Positions 25,982 through 35,244 of a DNA stretch of 64,000 nucleotides are shown in pieces. The DNA lies in assembly GCA_964352665.1 (NCBI GenBank), contig CAYGSJ010000001.1, positions 434,001 to 498,000 of the forward strand, written 5' to 3'. The stretch comes from UBA1672 sp964352665. GTDB lineage: Bacteria > Pseudomonadota > Alphaproteobacteria > Micavibrionales > Micavibrionaceae. Each line of letters opens with the position of its first letter. Position 1 is the stretch's first letter. The notes beneath the pieces are model-generated. The model was not told where the DNA came from, searched no databases, and saw nothing but the letters and a program-made list of their open reading frames with translations. A program made the position numbers and the translations under genes.

Positions 25982-28030
25982 ATGAGTGGCAATCCCCTTC
26001 TTCAAGTTTCAGCACTTCCAAATCAGGCGCCGCCATTTGACAAGATCAAAACGGAGCATTATCTGCCTGCGGTTGAAGAAGCTATCGAACGTGCACGCAA
26101 AAATATCAACGCCATAAAAGCAAATACAGATGTCCCGACTTTTGAAAATACAATTGCGGCTCTGGAAAGCACCTCGGAAGATTTGGGACAAGCTTCATCG
26201 GTATTTTATAACCAGCTTTCTGCTATGGGCGGCGACGAACTTCATGAACTTGCTACGAAAATTGGACCGCTTGGCGCAAATTTCTCCAGTGATGTGATGC
26301 TGGATGCCGATTTGTTCCAGAGGATAAAGACTGTCTATGATGTCCGTAATGACCTTAGGTTAAGCGTCGAGGACACTACTCTTTTGAATGATACATACCG
26401 AAGCTTCGTACGCAGTGGAGCTTTGCTGGATGAAAAGAAGAAGGCAAGACTAAGGGAGATTTCAGAAGCCCTTTCTACACTCAGCCCTGCTTTTATGCAG
26501 AATACGGTAAAATCATCCGAAAGTTTTGAACTTGTAATTGAAGATGAAAATGACCTTTCCGGACTTCCTGACAGCGCAAAAGATGCCGCCCTACAGGCTG
26601 CCACTGAACGTGGGCACGATGGGAAATGGATTGTTACATTGGATTACCCCAGCTTTGGCCCCTTCATGCAATACGCCGACAATCGCACTTTAAGAGAGAA
26701 AATCTGGCGTGCTTTCTCCAGCCGCGCTTGGAATGATGAGTACGATAATAGCGATAACATCAAAAAAATAGTTTCCTTACGCAAGGAACGGGCAAATCTT
26801 TTAGGATATGATACCCATGCCCATTTCGTACTAGAAGAACGTATGGCGAAGTCACCGGATACCGTCTGGGATTTTCTAGAAAAACTGAAAACCGTTTATA
26901 AACCCGCTGCCGAGCAAGATATTGAAATGCTTGGAAAATATGCAAAAGACGAACATGGACTTGACGATATCCAACCTTGGGACGTGGGATATTATTCCGA
27001 AAAACTCAAACAGAAATTATTTGAATTTACATCGGAAGATTTCCGCCCCTATTACCAACTCGATAAGGTTCTGGATGGGTGCTTCGATCATTTCAGCAAG
27101 CTTTTTGGAATCAAATTTGTTCAGTCGGATAAATATCCAACATGGCACAAGGATGTAAAAGTATTTGATGTCCTTAATACCACGGATGATAGTTTTGTAG
27201 GCACGCTTTATGGCGACTTCCACCCGCGCACAGGAAAAAATCAAGGTGCATGGAAAACCAGTTACCGGGATCAAGGTTTGTTCCGTGGAAAGATTGAGCG
27301 CCCTGTGGTAGCCATCGTCTGTAACTTTACAAAACCAACTGCAGATAAACCCTCCCTGCTTACACACGGAGAGGTTACAACATTGTTTCACGAAATGGGC
27401 CATGCCGTTCATGCGCTGCTCTCTGATGTCACCTATCGCTCGCACGCAGGCACTTCTGTTTTGTGGGACTTTGTAGAGCTTCCCTCGCAACTTCAGGAAA
27501 ATTGGTGTTACGAGAAAGAAATGCTTGATAGCTTTGCCGAACATTATGAAACAGGAGAAAAGATTCCTGCTGAACTGGTAGAGAAGCTCCGTAAATCAAT
27601 GAATTTCATGGTTGGATGGCAAGGACTTCGACAGGTCGGGCTGGGAACTCTGGATATGTCTTGGCATACTGCAAACCCCGATGATATTGATGATATTGTG
27701 GCTTTCGAAGATGAGGCAATTAAAGACACAACACTTTTCCCAAGGCTTGCTGGCCCGACTTCCAATGCGTTCGGACACATCTTCGCCGGCGGTTATTCTG
27801 CGGGGTACTACAGCTATAAATGGGCAGAGGTTCTGGATGCAGACACGTTCGAACTGTTCCTTGAAAAGGGACTTTATGATCAGAAAACCGCACAGAGCTA
27901 CAGGGACAATATTTTATCCCGAGGCGGGAGCGAAAAACCTGATATTCTTTATAACCGTTTTCGCGGACGTGATGCAGATCCTGATGCCCTGTTACGCCGT
28001 GAAGGCTTGCTACAAAAGAAAGCAGCATAG
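25982..28030 (+). CDS. dcp: M3-family metallopeptidase, peptidyl-dipeptidase Dcp type
   Basis: A 682-residue zinc peptidase with LFHEMGHAVHALLSDVTYRSHAGTSVLWDFVELPSQLQENW. The two His ligands and catalytic Glu are in HEMGH (470-474), and the third ligand is about Glu499. The segment AGTSVLWDFVELPSQ is closer to Dcp than to oligopeptidase A (PrlC). It would remove C-terminal dipeptides or degrade small peptides in the cytoplasm or periplasm. No clear signal peptide is seen, so a cytoplasmic site is likely. It is divergent from mnmD with a 52-base gap. Confidence 0.9.
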   Translation: MSGNPLLQVSALPNQAPPFDKIKTEHYLPAVEEAIERARKNINAIKANTDVPTFENTIAALESTSEDLGQASSVFYNQLSAMGGDELHELATKIGPLGANFSSDVMLDADLFQRIKTVYDVRNDLRLSVEDTTLLNDTYRSFVRSGALLDEKKKARLREISEALSTLSPAFMQNTVKSSESFELVIEDENDLSGLPDSAKDAALQAATERGHDGKWIVTLDYPSFGPFMQYADNRTLREKIWRAFSSRAWNDEYDNSDNIKKIVSLRKERANLLGYDTHAHFVLEERMAKSPDTVWDFLEKLKTVYKPAAEQDIEMLGKYAKDEHGLDDIQPWDVGYYSEKLKQKLFEFTSEDFRPYYQLDKVLDGCFDHFSKLFGIKFVQSDKYPTWHKDVKVFDVLNTTDDSFVGTLYGDFHPRTGKNQGAWKTSYRDQGLFRGKIERPVVAIVCNFTKPTADKPSLLTHGEVTTLFHEMGHAVHALLSDVTYRSHAGTSVLWDFVELPSQLQENWCYEKEMLDSFAEHYETGEKIPAELVEKLRKSMNFMVGWQGLRQVGLGTLDMSWHTANPDDIDDIVAFEDEAIKDTTLFPRLAGPTSNAFGHIFAGGYSAGYYSYKWAEVLDADTFELFLEKGLYDQKTAQSYRDNILSRGGSEKPDILYNRFRGRDADPDALLRREGLLQKKAA

Positions 28031-28042
28031 AAACTGGGTGTG

Positions 28043-28663
28043 ATGGAAGAAGATAATCATAAAATATATCTTGCTGATCCCTCTGATCCTGAACAAGGTG
28101 CAAAAGCCTTGCGCACGGTCAAAAGGCTTGTGCTTGCCTTTATTCTTGTAATTGCTTTGCTATTGAGTCCTGTACCGGCCTTCATCGCCAAGCATCTCAT
28201 TCCAAAAGAAGTTAAGAACTATTTCTTATCCGATGTTTATCAAAATATTGTGTTGTGGGACAGCAATACACTGATTGACCAACCACAAAAATTTGAACGA
28301 TCTCCACCTCTGGAGGTTTTGGGACGTAATACAGGCCTTTGTTTTTTGCTAGTGCCTACTTCGGTTGACGAAGAAGTTTTGGAAAAGGCCAGGCAGAATA
28401 AATCATTTATCGAAGTTGTCGCCCTTTCGACAGACAATAGGGAATATAGCTTAAGAGAAATACAGTTAAGCGAAGAAGATAAAGACAAGCTCATTCTTTG
28501 CCACAAATTCGGGAAAGAGCACAGCTTGCTGCCCGGAAACATAAAGACGGTCTATATCAATCCTTCTCATGCTTTCATACCTGAGCAGATATATTGGGCA
28601 AGCGTAAAAGATATTGATAGTGCAAATCGTTTGAACTATGAGCCAAAGCCCATAAAACACTAA
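28043..28663 (+). CDS. hypothetical protein with one membrane helix, 206 aa
   Basis: I do not recognise a family. A polar N-terminus of about 28 residues is followed by one hydrophobic segment (LVLAFILVIALLLSPVPAFIAKHLI, about 29-53). The rest is probably periplasmic and mixed alpha/beta. It follows dcp by 12 bases and is probably co-transcribed. Its stop codon overlaps the ftsH stop codon on the other strand by four bases (28660-28663). Confidence 0.65.
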   Translation: MEEDNHKIYLADPSDPEQGAKALRTVKRLVLAFILVIALLLSPVPAFIAKHLIPKEVKNYFLSDVYQNIVLWDSNTLIDQPQKFERSPPLEVLGRNTGLCFLLVPTSVDEEVLEKARQNKSFIEVVALSTDNREYSLREIQLSEEDKDKLILCHKFGKEHSLLPGNIKTVYINPSHAFIPEQIYWASVKDIDSANRLNYEPKPIKH

Positions 28664-30564
28664 TCTTTGTCTTTGTCTTTGTCTTTGTCTTTTTTTTCAT
28701 CATCCACAGCAGACACAGGAACAGAGGCGCGCGGTTTAACATCGTCATCTTCTGTTTCATGCCTTATGATTGGCTCTCCACGCAAAAGGCCCTTGATCTC
28801 ATCACCACTCAACAATTCATATTCAAGAAGAGCCTTGGCAATTTTATGAAGGTCGTCTTCATGCTTTGTAATGACATCTTTTGCCTTTTTATACCCCTCA
28901 TCGATAAAACGTCTGACTTCTTCGTCAATATCAGCAGACATCTTGGCTGATATACGGCGCTCACGATAATTCGAGGGATCATCGCTAAAATCAACCATGC
29001 CGATTTTTTCGCTTAATCCCCACTGCATCACCATTGCACGGGCCATGGCACTCACTTGTTGGATGTCTCCGGCAGCACCATTGGTTACAAATTCATCGCC
29101 AAAAATAATTTCTTCAGCAACACGCCCCGCCATACCGACCGAAAGATTGGCTTTCATTTTAGCAAGAGAATAACTGTAGCGATCTCCCTCAGGCAGACGC
29201 ATAACCATACCCAAAGCCTGACCACGCGGCACAATTGTTGCCTTGTGAATAGGATCAGACTCCGGCTCATGCAACGCAACAAGTGCATGTCCGGCCTCAT
29301 GATAAGCCGTTAATTTCTTCTCTTCTTCGTTCATTGCCATTGATCGTCTTTCAGACCCCATCATGACTTTGTCTTTGGCTTCTTCGAGGTCCTCCATACC
29401 AATAACACGCTTGTTTTTACGAGCCGCTAAAAGCGCCGCTTCGTTCACAAGGTTAGCAAGCTCGGCACCGGAAAACCCTGGTGTCCCGCGCGCAATAATG
29501 GATGGGTCAACATTGTTTGATAGGGGCACCTTTTTCATGTGCACTTTTAAGATTGCCTCTCGCCCCTTTACATCCGGTAGCGGCACAGTGACCTGACGGT
29601 CAAAGCGGCCGGGACGCAATAATGCGGGATCAAGAACATCCGGTCTGTTGGTTGCGGCCAGAATAATAACGCCCTCGTTGGATTCAAAACCATCCATCTC
29701 GACCAAAAGCTGGTTTAGTGTTTGCTCACGCTCGTCATTACCGCCGCCATATCCGGCACCACGATGGCGACCAACAGCGTCAATTTCATCAATGAAAATA
29801 ATACACGGCGCATTCTTCTTACCCTGTTCAAACATATCACGTACACGGCTGGCACCCACACCGACAAACATTTCTACGAAGTCTGATCCAGAGATGGTAA
29901 AGAACGGCACACCTGCTTCGCCGGCCACGGCGCGTGCTGTCAAAGTTTTACCTGTCCCCGGCGCTCCGACAAGCAAAGCCCCCTTTGGAATTTTTCCTCC
30001 AAGACGCTGGAATTTTTCAGGGTCTTTAAGAAATTCAACAATCTCCTGAAGCTCTTCCTTGGCTTCATCAATACCGGCAACATCCTTAAAGGTCACTTTT
30101 GTTTGGTGCTCGGTCAGCATTTTTGCGCGTGAGCGCCCAAAACCCATGGCGCCGCCACCGCCCTTGCCATTCATCTGCCGCATTATAAAATACCAAAAAC
30201 CGATAAGAAGAAGAATAGGCAAAACAGTAAAGAAGATATCAACCAGCCTGATTTTAGGGGGATCTGGTTCTGCAGCCTTAATTTTTACATTTGTTCCAGA
30301 CAGTCGATCAACAATGTTTTCTTCTGGTGGCACTTTCGAAAGAAAGACACCGCCATCGGCTGCATATACACCATGCAGGGTATCACCCTTGATGGTCACT
30401 TCTGATACACGGCCCACCTTGGAGTCGTCCATAAATTCGCTATAGCTGATTTCAACTTTACTGATCAAAGCACTTTGTTGAGCTTCACTTGCCAAATTCA
30501 GCAAAAGTAAAATGACAAGCCCGACCCCAAGCCAAAACACAAGATTACGATTAATATTGTTCAC
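28660..30564 (-). CDS. ftsH: ATP-dependent zinc metalloprotease FtsH
   Basis: The domain order is standard: a short N-terminal membrane helix (about 8-25), a periplasmic domain, a second helix (about 110-127), the AAA+ module with Walker A GAPGTGKT (200-207) and Walker B CIIFIDEID (254-262), and the M41 protease motif HEAGH (422-426). At 634 residues it has the normal length. The start is GTG with AGGAAAAG upstream. FtsH degrades membrane proteins and short-lived regulators at the inner membrane. The C-terminus ends in five Lys-Asp pairs encoded by a hexanucleotide repeat. It follows tilS, a common alphaproteobacterial order. Confidence 0.97.
   Translation of the reverse strand: MNNINRNLVFWLGVGLVILLLLNLASEAQQSALISKVEISYSEFMDDSKVGRVSEVTIKGDTLHGVYAADGGVFLSKVPPEENIVDRLSGTNVKIKAAEPDPPKIRLVDIFFTVLPILLLIGFWYFIMRQMNGKGGGGAMGFGRSRAKMLTEHQTKVTFKDVAGIDEAKEELQEIVEFLKDPEKFQRLGGKIPKGALLVGAPGTGKTLTARAVAGEAGVPFFTISGSDFVEMFVGVGASRVRDMFEQGKKNAPCIIFIDEIDAVGRHRGAGYGGGNDEREQTLNQLLVEMDGFESNEGVIILAATNRPDVLDPALLRPGRFDRQVTVPLPDVKGREAILKVHMKKVPLSNNVDPSIIARGTPGFSGAELANLVNEAALLAARKNKRVIGMEDLEEAKDKVMMGSERRSMAMNEEEKKLTAYHEAGHALVALHEPESDPIHKATIVPRGQALGMVMRLPEGDRYSYSLAKMKANLSVGMAGRVAEEIIFGDEFVTNGAAGDIQQVSAMARAMVMQWGLSEKIGMVDFSDDPSNYRERRISAKMSADIDEEVRRFIDEGYKKAKDVITKHEDDLHKIAKALLEYELLSGDEIKGLLRGEPIIRHETEDDDVKPRASVPVSAVDDEKKDKDKDKDKD
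28664..28689. repeat. hexanucleotide repeat TCTTTG, four units, in the ftsH 3' end
   Basis: Four perfect copies of TCTTTG plus a partial copy merge into a T-run. On the minus strand they encode alternating Lys-Asp codons at the very end of FtsH. Changes in copy number would keep the frame and only lengthen or shorten the tail. Confidence 0.9.
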
Positions 30565-30689
30565 GTCTTTTCCTAGCCTATGATTAAATTCCAGATTACA
30601 GCGTCAGCATCGAAAGACAGTAGCGCATTTATTTCTATAAACAAACCCTTTTTGACGATGCACTTTACGAAGTTTAGCGTTGATAATGC

Positions 30690-31685
30690 CTATTTTTCTA
30701 AAGACAAAACAATCTCTTGGTCTTTGTCATTTCGTTCAAACACAATTCCACCTAATGTTCGTTTCCTGAATACATCCGGTTTCATAAGATCGGCACATAA
30801 ATTTTCTAACTTTTCCATGCGGATGCTATGCCCTAGCTCGGGAAGCAATATCAATATGGCATTGATAAGCACCCTTAATACAATTTCCTCGGGCTCATCA
30901 AGCAATAATATTTTTAATACTAACCGGCTCGATTCACTCTCTAACACATTGTCTTCAAGGTATTTTTTGGCAATCAACTCAAGCGCCTCCCTGGCACGTT
31001 CCATTCGTTTTGCCGTCACACTCAACCGTTTTGCAGACAGCCCTTCCCCTTCCAAAACTTCTTTTGATTTACGCAAACGCACTCGTGCAAACTTTTCTGA
31101 CTCATTTGATGGGTCCTCAACACATGATATGCTTGTATTTTTGCAGTATTCTAAAATCTCTGTTTTTAAAAAAGACAGGAATGGACGGCAAAGGACAAAC
31201 CCCTTTCCCATATCTTGCTTAAACGGCATACCGGACAGGCCATCAAGACCGCTCCCCTTTGCTAGCCTAAACAGAAATGTTTCGGCTTGATCGTCCATGT
31301 GATGCCCTAGAAAAAGAAAACCAATTTTGTGAGCAGCCATGAATTCCCTCATAAAACCATACCGGACTTCGCGAGCACGTTCTTGAATGCGGGCATCGGG
31401 TTTTTTATCATGCTCCCATGTAAGAATATGGTGGGCTACATTTCCAAGAGATGAAAGCGCATCCCCAACGTCTTGCGCTTCTTGCGAACTTTCCGTTCTT
31501 AGACCATGGTCCACCGTTAGCGCATAAATTTCTGTGTCGGGATAGAGTGCAGAAAGCATAGAGCATAGAGCCATGCTGTCAGGGCCTCCGGAAACAGCCA
31601 CAGCAATGCGCTGTGCGTCCTTCATAATATCCTTGAAGTGCGTATGCATAGTTTCAGAAAAACAAGACGTGAAATCAGATGCCAT
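30690..31685 (-). CDS. tilS: tRNA(Ile)-lysidine synthetase TilS
   Basis: N-type ATP-pyrophosphatase with the PP-loop VAVSGGPDSMALCSML (SGGPDS 32-37), then YALTVDHGLRTESSQEA and FLFLGHHMDDQAETFLFRLAKGSGLDGLSGM. It converts C34 of tRNA-Ile(CAU) to lysidine so that AUA is read as Ile. At 331 residues it is shorter than E. coli TilS and like many alphaproteobacterial forms. It lies between cpoB and ftsH. The 125 bases before ftsH hold no gene. Confidence 0.93.
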   Translation of the reverse strand: MASDFTSCFSETMHTHFKDIMKDAQRIAVAVSGGPDSMALCSMLSALYPDTEIYALTVDHGLRTESSQEAQDVGDALSSLGNVAHHILTWEHDKKPDARIQERAREVRYGFMREFMAAHKIGFLFLGHHMDDQAETFLFRLAKGSGLDGLSGMPFKQDMGKGFVLCRPFLSFLKTEILEYCKNTSISCVEDPSNESEKFARVRLRKSKEVLEGEGLSAKRLSVTAKRMERAREALELIAKKYLEDNVLESESSRLVLKILLLDEPEEIVLRVLINAILILLPELGHSIRMEKLENLCADLMKPDVFRKRTLGGIVFERNDKDQEIVLSLEK

Positions 31686-31716
31686 TTTGCTTTAACCGCA
31701 TAAAGGCCGCACAAAA

Positions 31717-32544
31717 CTAGCGGCAGTTTATGCGTTCCATTTCTGTGTCTGCGCGTTTGAGCACCGGAACAGCCGCGTTGGAATAGTCTTTTTTAAGTTG
31801 CTTAAAAGCAATACAGGCATCATCCGTCTTTCCCATACCGGTCAATGCCATCCCGAGTTTCAAAAGATTACTGGAGGCCTTTGGCCCATTCGGGTATTTC
31901 TGATACCCTTCTGCAAAAATACGGGCGGCCTTATCATAGCTTCCGCGCACATAGAATGTTTCTCCATACCAATATTTGGCGTTTGAAACGAGTGGGTGAT
32001 CTGGATAGGTGTTAATAAACTTGCTGAACTCCTGTTCTGCACGATCAAACTCACGCTCCTTTACGAAGGAATAAGCGTATTCATAAGCGCGTGCAGGAGG
32101 ATCGGTTGTTGTCACAGCACCTGTTTCGGCTGACCTGCTGATGGTTCCAAGCGTCCGATTATCTTCAGGCGGGGTGTAACTAAAACTTTCATCTTCTGAT
32201 ACGCGCCCCGCATCCATCTCATCCATCATCGGAGGCTCATCGACCGGGGGCGAGGAAATAGACGGCACAGCGCCGTGCTCGAAATCTTTCAGGCGCACAT
32301 CCATGTCACCAGTCGCTTTTGCAAGCTCCTCTTCCAAGAGTTTGATCTTATAGTTCTGTTCTTCTATCTGACCTGTAAGGTTGCGCACTTCTTTTTCAAG
32401 TTGCTGCAGGCGTATTTCATTTTGAGCCGCAGAATCATAAGACTGAGCCTGCAAAACTGCAGGCCCACTCATAATTCCCAAGGCGGCAAGCAAACAAATT
32501 GAACATGCCGCCCGGATCTTAGTTTTATAAGACTTCGCAATCAT
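31717..32544 (-). CDS. cpoB: Tol-Pal system protein CpoB/YbgF
   Basis: A signal peptide ending near VLQAQS is followed by a coiled-coil segment (about 40-85, rich in Leu/Glu/Gln heptads). After a Pro/Asp-rich linker come C-terminal TPRs (ARAYEYAYSFVKEREFDRAEQEFSKFINTYPDHPLVSNAKYWYGETFYVRG...), which match YbgF. CpoB coordinates peptidoglycan synthesis with Tol-Pal-driven outer-membrane constriction at division. It lies 4 bases after pal. Confidence 0.93.
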   Translation of the reverse strand: MIAKSYKTKIRAACSICLLAALGIMSGPAVLQAQSYDSAAQNEIRLQQLEKEVRNLTGQIEEQNYKIKLLEEELAKATGDMDVRLKDFEHGAVPSISSPPVDEPPMMDEMDAGRVSEDESFSYTPPEDNRTLGTISRSAETGAVTTTDPPARAYEYAYSFVKEREFDRAEQEFSKFINTYPDHPLVSNAKYWYGETFYVRGSYDKAARIFAEGYQKYPNGPKASSNLLKLGMALTGMGKTDDACIAFKQLKKDYSNAAVPVLKRADTEMERINCR

Positions 32545-32548
32545 TGTG

Positions 32549-33058
32549 CTACTGAACCTTTGTCACGCCTCTACGGTTTTGTGACCAGGCTGTTTCATTT
32601 GACCCTGGAACCGCAGGACGTTCTTTACCGAAGCTTATTGTTGAAACTCTTGATGGTGCTACACCTAGCGCCACAAGATAGTTTTTAACAGCATTGGCAC
32701 GACGCTCACCCAGTGCAAGGTTGTACTCTCTTGTGCCACGCTCGTCGGCATGTCCCTCAATCGTAACACCAAGGCTAGGGTATTGATCAAGCCAACTTGC
32801 CTGATGCTCAAGTGTTGCGCGCGCTTCCCCTGTCAGATCAGAACTATCGGTTTCAAAGAATATACGGTCCCCGACATTAACAACCAGATCCGCTTGAGTT
32901 CCCGGCTCCGGTGCACCATCCATAAGTGTTTCACCATCAACAAAAACACCATCTCCTGTTGTGTCCATCGATGTATCAACACCGCCCTTGTTAGCATTAC
33001 CCGAACAGGCACTCACCAATAAAAGAGCAGAAAAAATCATAAAATACCGCACGAACAT
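32549..33058 (-). CDS. pal: peptidoglycan-associated lipoprotein Pal
   Basis: The ATG at 33058 gives a lipoprotein signal with lipobox LVSAC (Cys18) and is preceded by GAAGGGAAG. An in-frame start 34 codons upstream would bury the signal. The C-terminal OmpA-like domain contains GVTIEGHADERGTREYNLALGERRANAVKNYL, the peptidoglycan-binding signature. Pal ties the outer membrane to the cell wall. The genes for TolQRAB do not precede it here, since a SirB1-like gene does. Confidence 0.95.
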   Translation of the reverse strand: MFVRYFMIFSALLLVSACSGNANKGGVDTSMDTTGDGVFVDGETLMDGAPEPGTQADLVVNVGDRIFFETDSSDLTGEARATLEHQASWLDQYPSLGVTIEGHADERGTREYNLALGERRANAVKNYLVALGVAPSRVSTISFGKERPAVPGSNETAWSQNRRGVTKVQ

Positions 33059-33232
33059 GTGTATCTTCCCTTCATAAATATACAAATTTTTAAACAAAAA
33101 CCTGCAAGCAGATTCGTCTACCATGACTAGAGTCTTAAGCTCAAATAGTTCCGCTTGCAAGACCTTCAGTAAAAAGTTTGAAAAACTTACGTGTACAGAT
33201 ACTTCTGTATAAGCAGAAAAAATAAAACCGCT

Positions 33233-34060
33233 TTATGTATCAATAGTTCTTAATTCTTCCAGAAGCATAAACGCCTCTTGCTTTTCCAATTGTGTAGGTG
33301 CTTTTTCAATATACAACTCCAGGGCGCTTATTGCCTTGTCCATTTTCCCCAGTCTGGCTGATAACACGCCATCATCAAACAAAAGCCTGTACTCGTCCGG
33401 AGAAACAATACTTAATCGCTCAACTATCCCAAGAGCAGCCTCGTAATCTCCAACCTCGATGTACCGAAGCTTAATAAGGTTATATAAGCAAATCACGGTA
33501 TCACGCGGCCCCAAACCGTCGAAATAATCTTTAGAAAGCTCGGCCTCCTCGCCCAAAACAGTTTTTACCCTCTCCCTTAGGTCATATGCTTCCATAACTT
33601 TACAGCCAGCGGACGGATCAAAAATAATACGAATACTTTCATACTCCAGCCTACAAAGGAACAGTCCGGGAAAATTCAAGCCCACAACATCCCATCCGGC
33701 CTTCCGGGCAATATCCATGTAAAGGACGCACAACGCGGCCGGACAACCGGATGCACGATCAATCACACGCATAATATCGGCGCCTTCCAGAATTTCGGCA
33801 TGTGGGCTGTCTACTTTATAGCCATGCGTCTCGGAGATAACAAATTTTAGCGCCGCAAGCCGGACACCTGCGTCGTCGTCTGCGCCCTCTGAAATCAAGT
33901 CACCATAGCGACGCTTAACTTCACGAACCATAGTCGTAAGATGGTTTTTGTAACGATCCAGTGAAACACCTTCGTGCGAAGGAGAAATCATTTCAAGCGC
34001 CAGACCACCCATATCCAGATCATAATCCGTTTCAGATGCATAACGCTTGATATTCTGCAC
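33233..34060 (-). CDS. SirB1-like transglutaminase-fold/TPR protein
   Basis: A 275-residue soluble protein starting at GTG with an excellent GGGAGGT ribosome site. It matches the SirB1 family pattern: a helical N-terminus, a transglutaminase-like core (VIDRASGCPAALCVLYMDIARKAGWDVVGLNFPGLFLCRL, IIFDPSAGCKVM), and C-terminal TPR-like helices (NLIKLRYIEVGDYEAALGIVERLSIVSPDEYRLLFDDGVLSARLGKMDKAI). The biochemical role of this family is not known to me. It precedes pal by 174 bases that hold only a weak hairpin (33194-33209). Confidence 0.75.
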   Translation of the reverse strand: MQNIKRYASETDYDLDMGGLALEMISPSHEGVSLDRYKNHLTTMVREVKRRYGDLISEGADDDAGVRLAALKFVISETHGYKVDSPHAEILEGADIMRVIDRASGCPAALCVLYMDIARKAGWDVVGLNFPGLFLCRLEYESIRIIFDPSAGCKVMEAYDLRERVKTVLGEEAELSKDYFDGLGPRDTVICLYNLIKLRYIEVGDYEAALGIVERLSIVSPDEYRLLFDDGVLSARLGKMDKAISALELYIEKAPTQLEKQEAFMLLEELRTIDT

Positions 34061-34094
34061 TTTAACCTCCCGTTAAAAAGGATAGAAAAAGCGA

Positions 34095-34823
34095 TTAGTC
34101 ATATACGCTTTTCTGATCCCACTCTATGGGTTCACCTGTCGCCGCAGGCGGCACTGCCGACTGCTCGTTATAACCGGAATTATTATAGCCCCCGTTATCA
34201 TACGGCAATTGTTGCCCCTGATATCCAGAAGCCGGTTCTTCCGGTGTCCCCACCAACTTCACATAGCTTACAACCTGTTTTACGTTTTCAATTGTACGCG
34301 CAATACCAATAACACGGTTTAGCTCTGTTTGATCCTGTGCAAATCCCATTAAATAAACACTACCCTGTACGGTATCAATGGAGTAATTGATTGATTCAAC
34401 ATCGCGCGCGGCAATCAAGGCACCGCGCAATCTGGCAGAAACCCAAGCATCTTTTGCATATCCGATGATACCTTCACTGTTTGCCACCTTGATTTCATTT
34501 ATAACGTGCACCACGCCCGAAGGTTGCCATGCCATACGCACAGCCTCTACACGATGGTTAGGGTCTTGAACAACACCGGTTATAAGCACACGCCCCTGAT
34601 TAACCGTAAGGTCAAGCTTGGCAAACATATTTACATCGTAGCTGAACCAGAGTTCATTAATTTGTGCCTGAATTCTAACATCCGTTGCTGCGCGCGATAG
34701 CCCACCCTCCTGAACGGCCGCTGTTCCTGCGGCAACACCTGCGCCTGCCGCTAACCCAACCGGCGAACAAGACGACAACAACATACCGCTCGCCGCCAAA
34801 CCTATTACCAGAAAATGTCTCAT
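34095..34823 (-). CDS. lipoprotein with two BON domains (DolP/YraP-like)
   Basis: From the ATG at 34823 (AAGGATA upstream) the protein has a lipoprotein signal (MLLSSCSP, Cys19) and a Gly/Ala-rich linker. Two BON domains follow, of about 70 residues each (DVRIQAQINELWFSYD...VVHVINEIKV; WVSARLRGALIAARDVESINYSIDTVQGSVYLMGFA...VKQVVSYVKL), then a Gln/Tyr/Asn-rich tail. DolP-like proteins maintain outer-membrane integrity. It follows yraN and rsmI, as dolP does in the enterobacterial rsmI-lpoA-yraN-diaA-dolP cluster, which strengthens the assignment. Confidence 0.85.
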   Translation of the reverse strand: MRHFLVIGLAASGMLLSSCSPVGLAAGAGVAAGTAAVQEGGLSRAATDVRIQAQINELWFSYDVNMFAKLDLTVNQGRVLITGVVQDPNHRVEAVRMAWQPSGVVHVINEIKVANSEGIIGYAKDAWVSARLRGALIAARDVESINYSIDTVQGSVYLMGFAQDQTELNRVIGIARTIENVKQVVSYVKLVGTPEEPASGYQGQQLPYDNGGYNNSGYNEQSAVPPAATGEPIEWDQKSVYD

Positions 34824-34860
34824 TAAAATATCCTTGCTTCGTTTGATTCGAATAACGCTA

Positions 34861-35244
34861 TTATGAACCTGCTTCCCAGGCATTGTCCAGATGGGTAACT
34901 TGAAACTGTCCACTGCCGTCTTCTGAAATAGCGACCACATCAAACCGCATATCATATGACGCATAGTCCGGATATTCGCTAAGAAAGAACAGCGCGGCGT
35001 TTTCTATTCTCTGCCGGCTTCTTGGTAATATAGAGCTAAGAGCTTCTTCAATTGATTTCCGAGATTTGACCTCGACAAAGCATAAAAGATTCTTTTGTGT
35101 AACAATAAAATCAATTTCTCCGTATCTGGTTTTGTAACGTTGCTGGATAATTTTATATCCGCTTTTTTCTAAAAAAGCTTTTGCATAGCTTTCCGCTAAA
35201 ACACCGCGCGCATGGTTGGTCTGTAATTTTTCAGGACGCGTCAT
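34861..35244 (-). CDS. yraN: UPF0102 (YraN-family) protein
   Basis: A 127-residue nuclease-like fold protein with the family motifs ARGVLAESYAKAFLEKSGYKIIQQRYKTRYGEIDFIVTQKNLLCFVEVKSRKS, containing the GExD and ExK catalytic-type residues of the restriction-endonuclease superfamily. The cellular function is not established. It overlaps the rsmI stop by four bases (ATGA), showing translational coupling. Confidence 0.9.
   Translation of the reverse strand: MTRPEKLQTNHARGVLAESYAKAFLEKSGYKIIQQRYKTRYGEIDFIVTQKNLLCFVEVKSRKSIEEALSSILPRSRQRIENAALFFLSEYPDYASYDMRFDVVAISEDGSGQFQVTHLDNAWEAGS

Noticed and set aside
27017..27544. 175-aa open frame antisense to dcp
   Set aside because: It lies wholly within the well-supported M3 peptidase gene.
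28664..28689. Phase-variable on/off switch by the TCTTTG repeat
   Set aside because: The unit is six bases, so copy changes never shift the frame.
33194..33209. Terminator after the SirB1-like gene
   Set aside because: The stem is only 6 bp and AT-rich, with a weak and distant T-tract.
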